From assembly GCA_002412925.1 (NCBI GenBank), contig DHVZ01000073.1, forward strand, positions 216,897 to 280,896: a DNA stretch of 64,000 bases, written 5' to 3'. Position 1 is the stretch's first letter, and each line of letters begins with the position of its first letter. The notes beneath the pieces are model-generated. The model did not search any database. It was not told the DNA's origin and saw only the letters and a program-made list of their open reading frames with translations. The DNA is from Anaerolineales bacterium UBA5195 (lineage in GTDB: Bacteria; Chloroflexota; Anaerolineae; Anaerolineales; Villigracilaceae). Both the position numbers and the translations under genes were made by a program. This document shows positions 25,549-34,693 of this stretch, piece after piece.

Positions 25549-25878
25549 ATGAGAACGATTGAAGAAACCGATTGGAAATACCTGGCAAAATTGAAGCCAA
25601 TCCTCCTGGAGCGGCTTTGTAATCGTATTCTGGACCAGATTCAGTCAGTCTGCCGACCCGAAAAACGTTCGGCAGACGCGCACGAGCAATATTTGCGCGT
25701 TTTCAAACTGGTGACAGACCAGGACAGAATCGTTGCAGATTGTTTTGACGGTTGGAGCCGCAGCCGGGCTTTCGAGAGAATCGCTTTTCTGACCCGGCAC
25801 AAGGTGCTGATCACCGAGGAACAGCAAGGCTTCTCAGACGAAACCCGGTCAGTCGTGCGCCTGCTGGCTGGCCTGTAA
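25549..25878 (+). CDS. small soluble hypothetical protein
   Basis: 109 residues, starting 3 nt after the miaA stop, so it is surely co-transcribed with it. The sequence is charged and helical (for example KLKPILLERLCNRIL and EQYLRVFKLVTDQDRIVADC) with no signal peptide, membrane helix or recognised motif. Function unknown; the tight coupling to miaA is the only context. Confidence 0.65.
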   Translation: MRTIEETDWKYLAKLKPILLERLCNRILDQIQSVCRPEKRSADAHEQYLRVFKLVTDQDRIVADCFDGWSRSRAFERIAFLTRHKVLITEEQQGFSDETRSVVRLLAGL

Positions 25879-25897
25879 GACTTGCGCGGAGGAGAAG

Positions 25898-26641
25898 ATG
25901 AACTTCCAAAAAACCATTTGCTTGATGACTGCCCTGCTTGTCCTGCCGATTCTGGCCTGCATCAGCCTTTCGGCCCCATTCGCCAGCCCGAGCCAGGAAA
26001 CCCGAACACCAGCAGCCCCAGCTGCCTTCACCGAAACCGCTTCTGTTGCCGCCCCAACCCAAGCCCCAAGCGCTACAACTGCGTCTGTCCCACAGGTTAC
26101 GCCGCAAAACCAGTCCCTGCCCCCAACCGCCACACTTTTCCCGGAGCAGCAACTCGAGACAGTTACAGACGAAACGGGCGCCATCGAAGCCAGCCTCCCA
26201 ACCACCTGGACAGAGCGGCGCACGGAAGCCTGGGTCGACAGCAAAGGCAAGGAAGTTGGCACGACCCTCATCGCCGCGATGGATCTCGAAGGCTTCCTGA
26301 AATTTCAGGCCGAGGGCGTCTCAATTTCCGTCTCCCGCCGCCTGCCCATTGGGTATGTCCAGCTTTTGGAAAACGAGTACAAGGTCTATAGCCAGGATTG
26401 CGATGATTCTTACAAAACCCGCTGGAAACTGGAAGACCCGGTCTACAACGGGATGTATTTTGTCTTTGGAGAGTGCGCCGGAACCGAGTACACCTGGCTT
26501 TCCCTGTTTACTGCGGTCAGCAAAAAGGAGCCGGGTAAATACATCGTGCGCGTTGTGGCCTACGACATGATTCCAATCTACGGCGAAGACTTCAGAATCA
26601 TGGTCATGAAGTTCAAAGTTAACCCGGAAAAGCTTCCCTGA
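25898..26641 (+). CDS. lipoprotein of unknown function
   Basis: 247 residues. The signal MNFQKTICLMTALL leads to the lipobox LPILAC (Cys21). A long Ala/Pro/Thr linker at about 25-80 follows, typical of Gram-positive-like and Chloroflexota surface lipoproteins. The folded part (TVTDETGAIEASLPTTWTER to the end) contains a single conserved-looking CDDSYKTRWKL and FGECAGTEYTW pair of cysteines. The TDETG/PTTW start of this domain resembles the PsbP/serine-protease-associated SLP-type modules seen in extracytoplasmic proteins, but I cannot assign it. Confidence 0.65.
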   Translation: MNFQKTICLMTALLVLPILACISLSAPFASPSQETRTPAAPAAFTETASVAAPTQAPSATTASVPQVTPQNQSLPPTATLFPEQQLETVTDETGAIEASLPTTWTERRTEAWVDSKGKEVGTTLIAAMDLEGFLKFQAEGVSISVSRRLPIGYVQLLENEYKVYSQDCDDSYKTRWKLEDPVYNGMYFVFGECAGTEYTWLSLFTAVSKKEPGKYIVRVVAYDMIPIYGEDFRIMVMKFKVNPEKLP

Positions 26642-26688
26642 GAGAAACTGCGTGCGCCGCCGTCTGATTTGTGAAATTCTTCCCGGAA

Positions 26689-26716
26689 TTGACTTTTATT
26701 TTATTTTCCCTATACT
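26689..26716 (+). promoter_or_regulatory. promoter of fadD
   Basis: TTGACT, 16-bp spacer, TATACT. It starts a leader of about 155 nt before the fadD ATG. Confidence 0.6.
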
Positions 26717-26741
26717 TTTAAGAAACCTGCTTGTTGTGGCG

Positions 26742-26817
26742 AATTCATCCTGCAGTTCGCTTGCGGGATGAATTTACTTCCTCGCGGTCGCAAATTGCTT
26801 TTCCCCCAAGCGCGAGG
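26742..26817 (+). promoter_or_regulatory. two consecutive hairpins in the fadD leader
   Basis: Stem 1: AATTCATCC (26742-26750) with GGATGAATT (26766-26774). Stem 2: CCTCGCG (26780-26786) with CGCGAGG (26811-26817). Both lie between the promoter and the GGAGG ribosome site. No known riboswitch is recognised. Confidence 0.4.
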
Positions 26818-26879
26818 GCGCAGTTCGTGACCGGCGGTATTATTTCTATTCAGCATTTACAGGCGGAGGATGAGAAAAA

Positions 26880-28586
26880 ATGGAAGGACATCCATGGCTT
26901 TCACACTACGATCAAGGCGTTCCTCAGAGTATCGAGTACCCAAAGGAACCGCTGTTCTTTTTTTTAGAGGAGGCTGCCCATAAATATCCCAACCAACCTT
27001 GCACAATCTTCAAAGGCGCAAAAATCACCTATAAAGAGATGGATGAAATCACAGACCAGGTCGCTGCAGCGCTGGCCTCTCTGGGGGTAAAAAAAGGCGA
27101 CCGGGTGGGGATTTTCATGCCCAACACCCCGCAATTTGTGATGGCTTATTTCGGCATCTTGAAAGCCGGAGGCGTGGTCGTTTCGACCAATCCGCTCTAT
27201 ACCCCAACCGAAATCGAGTACCAGGTCAACGACTCGGGCGTCGAGATTATGTTCGTGATGTCGAACTTCTATCAAACCATGAAGGCCGCCCAGCCCAAGA
27301 CCAAACTTAAAACCCTGATTGTGACAAACATCAAAGAGACCCTGCCGCCCATCTTGAGCATTTTATTTACACTGGCCAAGGAGAAAAAAGGCGGTTTCCG
27401 CATCGAAGGAGGCTTGAAAGCTGGTGATCTTTGGATGAAGGATTTGGTCGCCAAATTTTCGCCCTCTGACCGTCCCAAGCTCGAAATTGGCCCGGATGAT
27501 ACGGCCTTATTCCAGTATTCCGGCGGTACAACCGGGGTTTCAAAGGCCGCCGTGGCGCTGCACCGCAACGTGGTCGCCAACACCCTGCAAATCAAACATT
27601 GGATGACCACGCTCAAAGACGGTGAAGAAATTGTCTTGATGGCCATCCCGCTGTTCCACGTCTATGGCATGGTGGCAGGGATGAATTTCGCAATGGCCGG
27701 CGGCGCATCGATGGTGATGGTTCCCAACCCGAGGGATATCCCTGATGTGCTGGGAAGTATCGATAAATACCGCCCGACGGTTTTCCCCGGCGTCCCGACC
27801 CTTTACAATGCCATCAACAATCGCCCAGAAGTTGCCGCCGGAAAATATCGCCTGCGCTCGATCAAAGCCTGCATCTCCGGCTCCGCCCCGCTGATGCGCG
27901 AGACAAAAGAAAAGTTCGAGGCGCTGACAGGCGGAGTGGTATTTGAGGGCTACGGATTGTCTGAAGCGCCCACCGCGACCCACTGCAATCCCCTGCTCGG
28001 ACAGAACAAGACCGGCTCGATCGGCATGCCGCTCTCAAATGTGGAGTGCAAAATCATCAGCCTGGATGACGGCATCACCGAATTGGCCGTCGGCGAAATA
28101 GGCGAGCTGGTCGTCCGCGGACCACAGGTGATGAAAGGCTATCACAATATGCCCACCGAGACGGCCAACACCCTGCGCGACCTGGGTGATGGCGGCGGGA
28201 CCTGGCTATATACCGGCGATATCGCCCGCATGGACGAGGATGGGTATTTCTACATCGTTGACCGCAAAAAGGAATTGATCAAACCCGGCGGCTACCAGGT
28301 CTGGCCGCGCGAGGTGGAAGAAGTCATTATTGACCACCCGAAAGTGCTGGACGTGGGCGTGGCGGGCATCCCTGACCCGTATCGCGGCGAGACGGTCAAA
28401 GCCTGGATTGTGGTCAAACCAGGCGAGACGCTCTCCGAAGACGAAATCAAGGCCTTTTGCAAGGAAACATTGGCCGCCTTCAAAGTGCCCACCCATATCG
28501 AATTCCGCAGCGAATTGCCCAAGACCACCGTCGGCAAGATTTTGCGGCGCGAGTTGGTCAGGCAGCACAAAGAAGGCGAGAAATGA
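26880..28586 (+). CDS. fadD: long-chain fatty acid-CoA ligase (AMP-binding)
   Basis: 568 residues. The adenylate-forming signature is YSGGTTGVSKAAV (about 200-212), followed by GYGLSEAPT, the acidic YTGDIARMDEDGYF, the hinge DRKKELIKPGGYQVWPREVE and the C-terminal lysine segment LPKTTVGKILRRELV. This activates fatty acids to acyl-CoA via acyl-AMP. The start ATG follows GGAGG by 10 nt. Length and motif order match FadD. It is monocistronic: promoter upstream, terminator downstream. Confidence 0.93.
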   Translation: MEGHPWLSHYDQGVPQSIEYPKEPLFFFLEEAAHKYPNQPCTIFKGAKITYKEMDEITDQVAAALASLGVKKGDRVGIFMPNTPQFVMAYFGILKAGGVVVSTNPLYTPTEIEYQVNDSGVEIMFVMSNFYQTMKAAQPKTKLKTLIVTNIKETLPPILSILFTLAKEKKGGFRIEGGLKAGDLWMKDLVAKFSPSDRPKLEIGPDDTALFQYSGGTTGVSKAAVALHRNVVANTLQIKHWMTTLKDGEEIVLMAIPLFHVYGMVAGMNFAMAGGASMVMVPNPRDIPDVLGSIDKYRPTVFPGVPTLYNAINNRPEVAAGKYRLRSIKACISGSAPLMRETKEKFEALTGGVVFEGYGLSEAPTATHCNPLLGQNKTGSIGMPLSNVECKIISLDDGITELAVGEIGELVVRGPQVMKGYHNMPTETANTLRDLGDGGGTWLYTGDIARMDEDGYFYIVDRKKELIKPGGYQVWPREVEEVIIDHPKVLDVGVAGIPDPYRGETVKAWIVVKPGETLSEDEIKAFCKETLAAFKVPTHIEFRSELPKTTVGKILRRELVRQHKEGEK

Positions 28587-28613
28587 AGTAAACTAGTAGA
28601 CAAGGAAACAGGT

Positions 28614-28656
28614 AAAAAAACAGGCCCCTCGAATTATTCTCAAGAGGCCTGTTTTT
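28614..28656. terminator. bidirectional terminator between fadD and ftsH
   Basis: AAAAACAGGCC with CTC pairs with GAG and GGCCTGTTTTT, about 14 bp with one bulged base, A-rich on the left and T-rich on the right, between convergent genes. Confidence 0.85.
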
Positions 28657-28678
28657 AATTGTCTGTTTGTTTCCCTGG

Positions 28679-30556
28679 TTACATGCCCACCGTCTGAGGG
28701 GTACCGCTTTTCTTCGGGAAAGGCGGAGGAAAGACTTTTTCAAATTCTTCGCGGGTAATGGTTTCCTTCTCCAGGAGCAGATTGGCAACATCATCCAATT
28801 CTTTGCGATACTTCTTCAGCGTGGATTGCGCCTGTTTGTAGGCTTCATCAACCAGCTTGCGGACTTCGCTGTCGATCATCTGGGCCACCGCTTCAGAGTA
28901 ATCGCGCTGTTCAGAGATTTCCCGCCCCAGGAAAATCAACTCTTCCTTTTGACCGTAGGTCATGTTCCCCAGTGTTTCGCTCATCCCAAGGCGGGTAACC
29001 ATGGTGCGGGCAATTTTGGTAACCTGCTCGATATCATTGGAAGCGCCGGAGGTAATATCGTCGAAGACTTCCGCTTCGGCGGCGCGCCCACCCAATGCAT
29101 AGGCCAGGGTGGCCAGGAATTTCTTGCGCGACATCAACAAGCGATCTTCTTCGGGGCGGAACCAGGTCACGCCGCCAGCTTGTCCACGGCCAACGATGGT
29201 TACTTTTTGGACGGGATCGGCTTCGACAATCGCATTCGCGACCACCGCATGACCGGCCTCGTGGTAAGCAATGATGCGTTTTTCTTCGGCGCTGATCAGG
29301 CGGGACTTGCGCTCCGGACCCATCACAACGCGCTCGATCGCCTCTTCCATTTCCGACTGGCCAACGCTTTTCTTGTTGCGACGGGCAGCCAGGATGGCGG
29401 CTTCGTTGACCAGGTTCTCCAGGTCAGCGCCGACAAATCCGGGGGTTCCGCGCGCCACCGAACCCAAGTCAACCTCGGGCTCGAGTGGCTTGCCCTTGAC
29501 ATGCACCTTCAGGATGGCTTCACGGCCCTTCACATCGGGGCGATCAAGCGTCACGCGACGGTCAAAACGGCCGGGCCGCATCAGGGCAGGATCAAGGATG
29601 TCGGGGCGGTTGGTGGCAGCCATGACGATGACATTCGTGTCGGTATCAAACCCATCCATTTCGACCAACATCTGGTTCAAGGTCTGCTCACGCTCGTCGT
29701 GCGAACCGCCCAGGCCTGCGCCGCGCTGACGCCCAACCGCGTCGATTTCATCGACAAAAATGATACAGGGCGAGTGGCGCTTGGCCTGGTCAAACAGGTC
29801 GCGCACGCGGCTGGCGCCCACGCCGACAAACATTTCCACAAATTCGGACCCGGAAATCGAGAAGAAGGGCACACCCGCTTCACCAGAAACGGCTTTGGCT
29901 AATAGCGTTTTTCCGGTGCCGGGAGGCCCAACGACCAGGACACCTTTGGGGATGCGCGCACCCAACTGGATAAATTTCTGCGGTTCACGCAGGAATTCGA
30001 CGACTTCCTTGAGCTCTTCCTTGGATTCTTCCACCCCGGCCACATCATCAAACGTAACAGTGGGGTGTTCGCCGCTGAACATGCGCGCGCGCGACTTTCC
30101 AAACGACATGGCCTGATTGTTCGAACCCTGCGCCTGGCGAAAAATCCACCAAAACAGAACCAACATCAGGACGAATGGCAGCACATAGCCCACAACGCTC
30201 AAAACCGAGAGCCAGGAGCTTGGTGGCCGGATCTCCACTTTTACCTTTTCGGGAGACAGTTGCCCGGCAGAAACGCCCAATTGAAGCAGCTGCTCCACAA
30301 GCGAGACGCCATCTTCCTTCTGGGCTGTCTTTTCGACATCGCCCTGAGCGCCACCCGGATAAATCACACGCAGTCTGTTATCGGATTCTGCTACAATCCG
30401 CTTCACTTTTCCCTGCTGGATATCTGCGGCAACCTGGTTGATGGTTAAAGTTTCTTCTACACTGGGCTGCTGTCGCACCTGGAAAAACACCATCGCAATA
30501 ATGGCAATGAACAGCAATGCATAGATGATCAAAGATTGGTTACGAGAATTGTTCAC
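28679..30556 (-). CDS. ftsH: ATP-dependent zinc metalloprotease FtsH
   Basis: 625 residues. Two membrane helices (about 9-25 and 114-138) flank an external domain. The AAA+ part has Walker A GPPGTGKT, Walker B IIFVDEIDA, the pore loop FVGVGASRVR and RPGRFDR. The zinc site HEAGH is at about 432-436. It degrades unfolded membrane and cytosolic proteins, facing the cytoplasm. It starts at GTG (30556) with AGGAGG 5 nt upstream. A TATAAT box at 30583-30588 could be its -10. The xthA gene lies upstream on the same strand with a 117-nt gap. Confidence 0.97.
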   Translation of the reverse strand: MNNSRNQSLIIYALLFIAIIAMVFFQVRQQPSVEETLTINQVAADIQQGKVKRIVAESDNRLRVIYPGGAQGDVEKTAQKEDGVSLVEQLLQLGVSAGQLSPEKVKVEIRPPSSWLSVLSVVGYVLPFVLMLVLFWWIFRQAQGSNNQAMSFGKSRARMFSGEHPTVTFDDVAGVEESKEELKEVVEFLREPQKFIQLGARIPKGVLVVGPPGTGKTLLAKAVSGEAGVPFFSISGSEFVEMFVGVGASRVRDLFDQAKRHSPCIIFVDEIDAVGRQRGAGLGGSHDEREQTLNQMLVEMDGFDTDTNVIVMAATNRPDILDPALMRPGRFDRRVTLDRPDVKGREAILKVHVKGKPLEPEVDLGSVARGTPGFVGADLENLVNEAAILAARRNKKSVGQSEMEEAIERVVMGPERKSRLISAEEKRIIAYHEAGHAVVANAIVEADPVQKVTIVGRGQAGGVTWFRPEEDRLLMSRKKFLATLAYALGGRAAEAEVFDDITSGASNDIEQVTKIARTMVTRLGMSETLGNMTYGQKEELIFLGREISEQRDYSEAVAQMIDSEVRKLVDEAYKQAQSTLKKYRKELDDVANLLLEKETITREEFEKVFPPPFPKKSGTPQTVGM

Positions 30557-30582
30557 AAAGACCTCCTCTTCAGGTCGGTGTG

Positions 30583-30588
30583 ATTATA
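30583..30588 (-). promoter_or_regulatory. putative -10 box of ftsH
   Basis: TATAAT on the minus strand, about 26 nt before the GTG start; the -35 region is weak. Just upstream, TTCTCTAA is repeated directly at 30611-30618 and 30635-30642 (plus-strand reading), which could be a regulator site. Confidence 0.4.
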
Positions 30589-30673
30589 AACCAACCTTCT
30601 GACCTTTTGTTTCTCTAAAGAATATTTTATATAATTCTCTAATAAAAATCTGCCAAAAACAACCAGATTTAGC

Positions 30674-31435
30674 TCAATCGATCAGCAGGCTCACCGGGCA
30701 ATGATCTGAACCCTGAACATCCTCGTGGATGGTTACAGCTTTCACGCGCGCGGCTAGCTGCTCTGAGACAAGAAAATAATCGATGCGCCAGCCCACATTC
30801 CGCTGGCGAGCAGCCATACGATAAGTCCACCAAGTGTACTGGACACGTTCCGGATACAGGCATCGATAAATGTCTACAAAACCGTTTTCCAGGTACTTAT
30901 CAACCCAGGCGCGTTCTTCAGGCAGGAAACCGGAGTTCGTTTCATTTTCTTTCGGATGGCGCAAGTCAATCGGTTTGTGGGCGGTGTTGAAATCCCCCGT
31001 GATGATGATGTTCTCGCCAGCAGCGTGCTGCGAATCGCAAATCTCTAGCAGGCGCGCATAGAAATCCAATTTGTAATCAACGCGTTCCTGTCCACGCTGT
31101 CCATTGGGAAAATAGATGTTATATAACAAGAAATCCGGGTGGCGCGTGCAAATCACCCGCCCCTCCTTATCAAACCTGGCTTCATCGAGGCCAAGGCTAA
31201 TTTCGAGTGGTTCATTCCGGTAAAAAGTGGCAACTCCGCTATAGCCAAGCCGCTCAGCAGGATTCCAGATGGCGCCGTAACCGTGAAAATCTCTCTGTTC
31301 ATCGGATAATTGTTGAGGGGTGGCTTTGATCTCCTGAACACAAAACACATCCGGAGACTCTGCGAGCATCCATTCTTTCAAACCTTTTCCCAGCGCGGCG
31401 CGAATGCCATTTACATTCCAGGTGGTAATTTTCAT
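30674..31435 (-). CDS. xthA: exodeoxyribonuclease III (ExoIII/AP endonuclease)
   Basis: 253 residues from the ATG at 31435, where the family start MKITTWNVNGIRAAL begins. Conserved metal and catalytic segments are QEIKA, YNIYFPNGQRG, ITGDFNTAHKPIDL, GWRIDYFLVS and the SDHCPV ending. The enzyme incises abasic sites and removes 3' blocks in base-excision repair. A longer in-frame start 57 nt upstream adds a basic tail that is not part of the family. The ribosome site is weak. Confidence 0.94.
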   Translation of the reverse strand: MKITTWNVNGIRAALGKGLKEWMLAESPDVFCVQEIKATPQQLSDEQRDFHGYGAIWNPAERLGYSGVATFYRNEPLEISLGLDEARFDKEGRVICTRHPDFLLYNIYFPNGQRGQERVDYKLDFYARLLEICDSQHAAGENIIITGDFNTAHKPIDLRHPKENETNSGFLPEERAWVDKYLENGFVDIYRCLYPERVQYTWWTYRMAARQRNVGWRIDYFLVSEQLAARVKAVTIHEDVQGSDHCPVSLLID

Positions 31436-31637
31436 CTCGGCACCAATCCAACTCTGCAATTTTATCGGGCGCTTTGGGAGTTTTCGGGGCAAAACCTTGC
31501 GTTTTTGGACATAAGTACACCCACTTCCCCAAATATTGCCGCCCTCCCCAAAACCCCGGAGACACGGCGTGATGCCAGTTCTGTACTTGTGGTAAACTTA
31601 TTTATTCTTTCCAGAGTTTAACATAGGATTCTTAATT

Positions 31638-32027
31638 ATGAAAGAAAATAATATCCGCATCCTGTGCATTGAAGATGAAGCAGAGATGATCGAATTAATA
31701 AAGATGATTCTTGGTCGCAAAGGCTACCAAGTCAGCGGAGCGGCAGGGGGACGAGAGGGTCTCGAAAAAGTGCGTGAAGAAATGCCCGATTTGGTGTTAC
31801 TCGACTTGATGATGCCCGAAATGGGTGGCTGGGAAGTTTACCAGCAAATGAAAGCCGACGAAAAGATGAAAGAAATCCCTGTCATCGTCGTCACCGCCAA
31901 GGCGCAAAGTATCGATAAAGTGTTGGGACTCTATATCGCCAAAGTGGACGACTATATCGCCAAACCTTTCAGCCCATCCGATCTACTCGACTCTGTGGAA
32001 CACGTGCTCAGGAAGCCAAAAGCCTGA
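31638..32027 (+). CDS. single-domain CheY-like response regulator
   Basis: 129 residues, one receiver domain and no output domain. Features: ILCIEDEAEM (acidic pair), LVLLDLMMPEMGGWE with the phospho-acceptor Asp, VIVVTAKAQ (switch Thr) and YIAKPFSPSDL (signature Lys). VLGLYIAKVDDYIAKPF is typical of regulators paired with hybrid histidine kinases. No kinase gene is adjacent, so the partner is elsewhere. Confidence 0.92.
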   Translation: MKENNIRILCIEDEAEMIELIKMILGRKGYQVSGAAGGREGLEKVREEMPDLVLLDLMMPEMGGWEVYQQMKADEKMKEIPVIVVTAKAQSIDKVLGLYIAKVDDYIAKPFSPSDLLDSVEHVLRKPKA

Positions 32028-32038
32028 AGCAAAAGCCC

Positions 32039-32064
32039 GGGGCGGCCACAGTCGCCCCATTTTA
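32039..32064 (+). terminator. weak terminator after the response-regulator gene
   Basis: GGGGCG (32039-32044) pairs with CGCCCC (32053-32058), followed by ATTTTATT. Confidence 0.55.
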
Positions 32065-32073
32065 TTATTCACT

Positions 32074-32448
32074 ATGAGCCAATCCCCCATCATTATTCGC
32101 AACCTGACCAACCCGGCTGTTGACATTATCCAGGCGCGTTGGTGTCAATCGTTTTTCTCACGCCTGCGCGGGTTCACGTTTCGTTCCAGCCTGAATAAAG
32201 ATGAAGGACTGGTACTGGTCGAGGCCCGCGACAGCCGCCTGGATACATCCATCCATATGTTTTTTGTGTGGACAGACCTCGCAATCGCCTGGGTCAATTC
32301 GGATAACGAGGTTGTCGATACGGCCCTCGCCAGGGCCTGGCGACCATTCTATGCCCCGTCTCAACCCGCCCGTTATGTGATTGAATTCCACCCTGAGCGC
32401 CACGGGGAACTTCGAACCGGGGACCAGATCTCCTTTGACCATGTATAA
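32074..32448 (+). CDS. DUF192 domain protein
   Basis: 124 residues covering one DUF192 domain: ARWCQSFFSRLRGFTFRSSLNKDEGLVLV (read in parts), DTSIHMFFVWTDLAIAWV and YVIEFHPERHGELRTGDQI. The RGLMFR-like start and the IHMFF core are family hallmarks. Members are small beta proteins of unknown function, often exported; no signal peptide is seen here. It overlaps the next gene by 8 nt, so the two are translationally coupled. Confidence 0.85.
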   Translation: MSQSPIIIRNLTNPAVDIIQARWCQSFFSRLRGFTFRSSLNKDEGLVLVEARDSRLDTSIHMFFVWTDLAIAWVNSDNEVVDTALARAWRPFYAPSQPARYVIEFHPERHGELRTGDQISFDHV

Positions 32449-33850
32449 GAAAATTTTATTTTTTTTATTAGTCCTGGTTCTACTCCTGCCAGGCAAACCT
32501 GTCAGGGCGCAAGAATCCACCCCGGCCACAGGGCCAATCTACATTATCCAGCCAGGCGACAGCCTGTCGAGCATTGCCAGCCGCTTTGGCATTCCGCTTG
32601 CAGACCTGATGGCCGCCAATAATATTGCTGACGCCAATAACATCGCCATCGGCGCACAGGTGATCATCCCGGGTTTGCAAGGTATCAGCGGAATACTGAT
32701 GACCGAATACGTTGGTTACGGCGACACCTTGCACAGCCTGAGCCGCCGCAATCAAGTTTCTGAAAGCTTCCTCCGAAAACTTAACCATATCACCAGTCCT
32801 TCCGAGCTTTATGCCGGGGTTGGCCTGGTTTTGCCGCAAAAAGACGATTTCTCACCGCTCTCCCGTCGGGCTGCCTTGTCGCAAGGGGAAAGCCTGCTGG
32901 AACTGGCCGTGCGCGAGGACAGCGATCCGTGGACACTCGTGCAGACCAATGGCCTGAATGGCACCTGGGGCGCCCTGACAGGCGAGGTTCTTTATTTACC
33001 TTCAGGCAGCGCTGGAGACGCAGAACCAAACGGAATGCCGTCCGCCTTTATCAAGGTCAGTGTTGGCCCATTGCCGATGACCCAGGGCGGCACTGCCAAA
33101 ATTATCATCCAGGCCCAGCCGGGTGTTACGCTTGGCGGAAATCTGGTGGATAAGCCGCTTCATTTCTTTCCACAAGAGGATGGGAGTTTCGTGGCCCTGC
33201 AAGGTGTCCACGCCTTGCTCGAACCGGGGCCTTATCCCCTTAAACTTGAAGCGACCCTGCCCGATGGTTCCAACCAATCTTATGAGCAAATGGTGATCGT
33301 CCAATCTGGGAATTATCCAATCGATGTTTTGCTGGTGGTCGACCCTGAATTAATCGACCCGACGGTCACCGCCCCCGAATTGGAGTGGCTGGCCGCCACC
33401 ACCGCCCCCGCTACCCCGACCAAATACTGGCAGGGACTATTTCAGGGGCCGGGTTATTTCCCCGACTGCTTTACGTCTCGTTATGGCTACAGCCGCACTT
33501 ATCAAGGAAAAGGGACGGATTTAAAAATCACTTCCTGGCATACCGGGCTGGATTTCTGCGGCGGGGTGGGAATTCCCATCGTGGCTCCCGCAGATGGCAT
33601 GGTAGTTTTCGCAGGTCCGCTGACGGTGCGCGGCAATGCCACCCTGATCGATCACGGCTGGGGCGTTTACAGCGGCATCTGGCACCAGTCGGAGATCAAA
33701 GTCCAGGCCGGGCAAGCCGTCAAAAAAGGGGATATCATCGGCCTGGTAGGCGGAACCGGACGCGTAACCGGCGCCCACCTACATTGGGAGGTTTGGGTAA
33801 ACGGGGTCCAGGTCAACCCAATGATTTGGCTGGAGAAAGCCTATCCATAA
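32441..33850 (+). CDS. secreted LysM-M23 peptidoglycan endopeptidase
   Basis: 469 residues from the ATG at 32441, which overlaps the DUF192 stop. A signal peptide ends near PVRAQES. Three LysM-type repeats follow: YIIQPGDSLSSIASRFGIP, EYVGYGDTLHSLSRRNQVS and a weaker SQGESLLELAVREDS. A central beta region (about 200-330) leads to a C-terminal M23 peptidase with HTGLDF (first zinc His/Asp), GVYSGIWHQS and GAHLHWEVW (HxH). It should bind cell-wall glycan and cut peptide cross-links outside the cell. Confidence 0.92.
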   Translation: MYKKILFFLLVLVLLLPGKPVRAQESTPATGPIYIIQPGDSLSSIASRFGIPLADLMAANNIADANNIAIGAQVIIPGLQGISGILMTEYVGYGDTLHSLSRRNQVSESFLRKLNHITSPSELYAGVGLVLPQKDDFSPLSRRAALSQGESLLELAVREDSDPWTLVQTNGLNGTWGALTGEVLYLPSGSAGDAEPNGMPSAFIKVSVGPLPMTQGGTAKIIIQAQPGVTLGGNLVDKPLHFFPQEDGSFVALQGVHALLEPGPYPLKLEATLPDGSNQSYEQMVIVQSGNYPIDVLLVVDPELIDPTVTAPELEWLAATTAPATPTKYWQGLFQGPGYFPDCFTSRYGYSRTYQGKGTDLKITSWHTGLDFCGGVGIPIVAPADGMVVFAGPLTVRGNATLIDHGWGVYSGIWHQSEIKVQAGQAVKKGDIIGLVGGTGRVTGAHLHWEVWVNGVQVNPMIWLEKAYP

Positions 33851-33851
33851 G

Positions 33852-33899
33852 ATACAGAAGCAGGACAGCAGGCAAATCGTCGTTGTCCTGCTTCTGTAT
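33852..33899 (+). terminator. 16-bp terminator after the M23 peptidase gene
   Basis: ATACAGAAGCAGGACA (33852-33867) pairs perfectly with its complement at 33884-33899, then TTAT. Within the right arm, TTGTCC, 17 bp and TACACT may serve as a promoter for the next gene. Confidence 0.82.
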
Positions 33900-33942
33900 T
33901 TATGCTACACTAACAGCGTGAACTTGATCTGAGGAGGCTGTT

Positions 33943-34431
33943 TTGAGCGACATCGTCACTTCACTAAAACAAAGTGATATTTTCTACCAATTCACGCAGA
34001 CTCAACTTGAACTGGTTGCAAACCTGTGCCGAGAAAAGACCTTTGATGCCGAAGAAGTCTTGTTCGAGGAAAATAATAGCAGCAAGGAATTGTACGTCGT
34101 TGTGCAAGGTGAAGTAAATATCCTGGTGAATCCAGGGATCGTCAGTACAAAAGGCAGCACTGAAAAAGTAGCCATCGCCACGATGCGCCGCGGGCAGTCG
34201 TTTGGGGAAATTGCCATGGTTGACGAAGGGCTGCGCTCTGCTACTGCCCAGGCCGGGAACAAGGGCGCCAACTTGCTGATTGTTCCACGCGACAAGTTGA
34301 TCATGTTGTGTGAAACCTACCCTCAACTTGGCTATCGTTTAATGTACAACCTGGCGGCAGATCTTGCCATGAAAATCCGTAATACGGATCTGCGGGTTCG
34401 AGAAAAAATCGTCTACGGACAGCAAAAATAA
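33943..34431 (+). CDS. single-domain cyclic-nucleotide-binding (CNMP) protein
   Basis: 162 residues starting at a TTG (33943) with GAGGAGG 5 nt upstream. One cNMP-binding beta-roll: YVVVQGEVNILV, then RRGQSFGEIAMVDEGLRSATAQA, matching the phosphate-binding FGExAxxxxxxRxA motif. There is no HTH, so it is not a CRP-type regulator; it is likely a sensor or scaffold protein. Its ends are helical. Its partner is unknown; the liv operon begins about 260 nt downstream with its own promoter. Confidence 0.85.
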   Translation: MSDIVTSLKQSDIFYQFTQTQLELVANLCREKTFDAEEVLFEENNSSKELYVVVQGEVNILVNPGIVSTKGSTEKVAIATMRRGQSFGEIAMVDEGLRSATAQAGNKGANLLIVPRDKLIMLCETYPQLGYRLMYNLAADLAMKIRNTDLRVREKIVYGQQK

Positions 34432-34556
34432 AGATTCCTGACCGACACCTGAATAAAGAATTTGTTCCCAGCCAGCAGCAAATGCCAATCAGGTTTTTGC
34501 TTATGCGCAACTTTGCATCCGAATCCGGGCAATCCAAAACAAGGGGCGATAATTGC

Positions 34557-34585
34557 TTGACCATTTCGGAAATAACCTGTAAAAT
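34557..34585 (+). promoter_or_regulatory. promoter of liv operon 1
   Basis: TTGACC, 17-bp spacer, TAAAAT. The leader ends with a GTTCCACATTC-type box and GGAGGAAGAAG before the ATG, the same sequence as in front of liv operon 2. Confidence 0.7.
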
Positions 34586-34693
34586 TTTTGGGTTCACTCA
34601 TCTTGGTTTAATAGTTGGGAATTTCAGAAATTTGGCCAACCGCCTCGGGAGTGAATAAGCCAATCCGTTCCACATTCTGTAAGGAGGAAGAAG

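Noticed and set aside
28667..29902. Open frame of 411 residues on the plus strand
   Set aside because: It is fully antisense to ftsH, whose motifs are all intact on the other strand.
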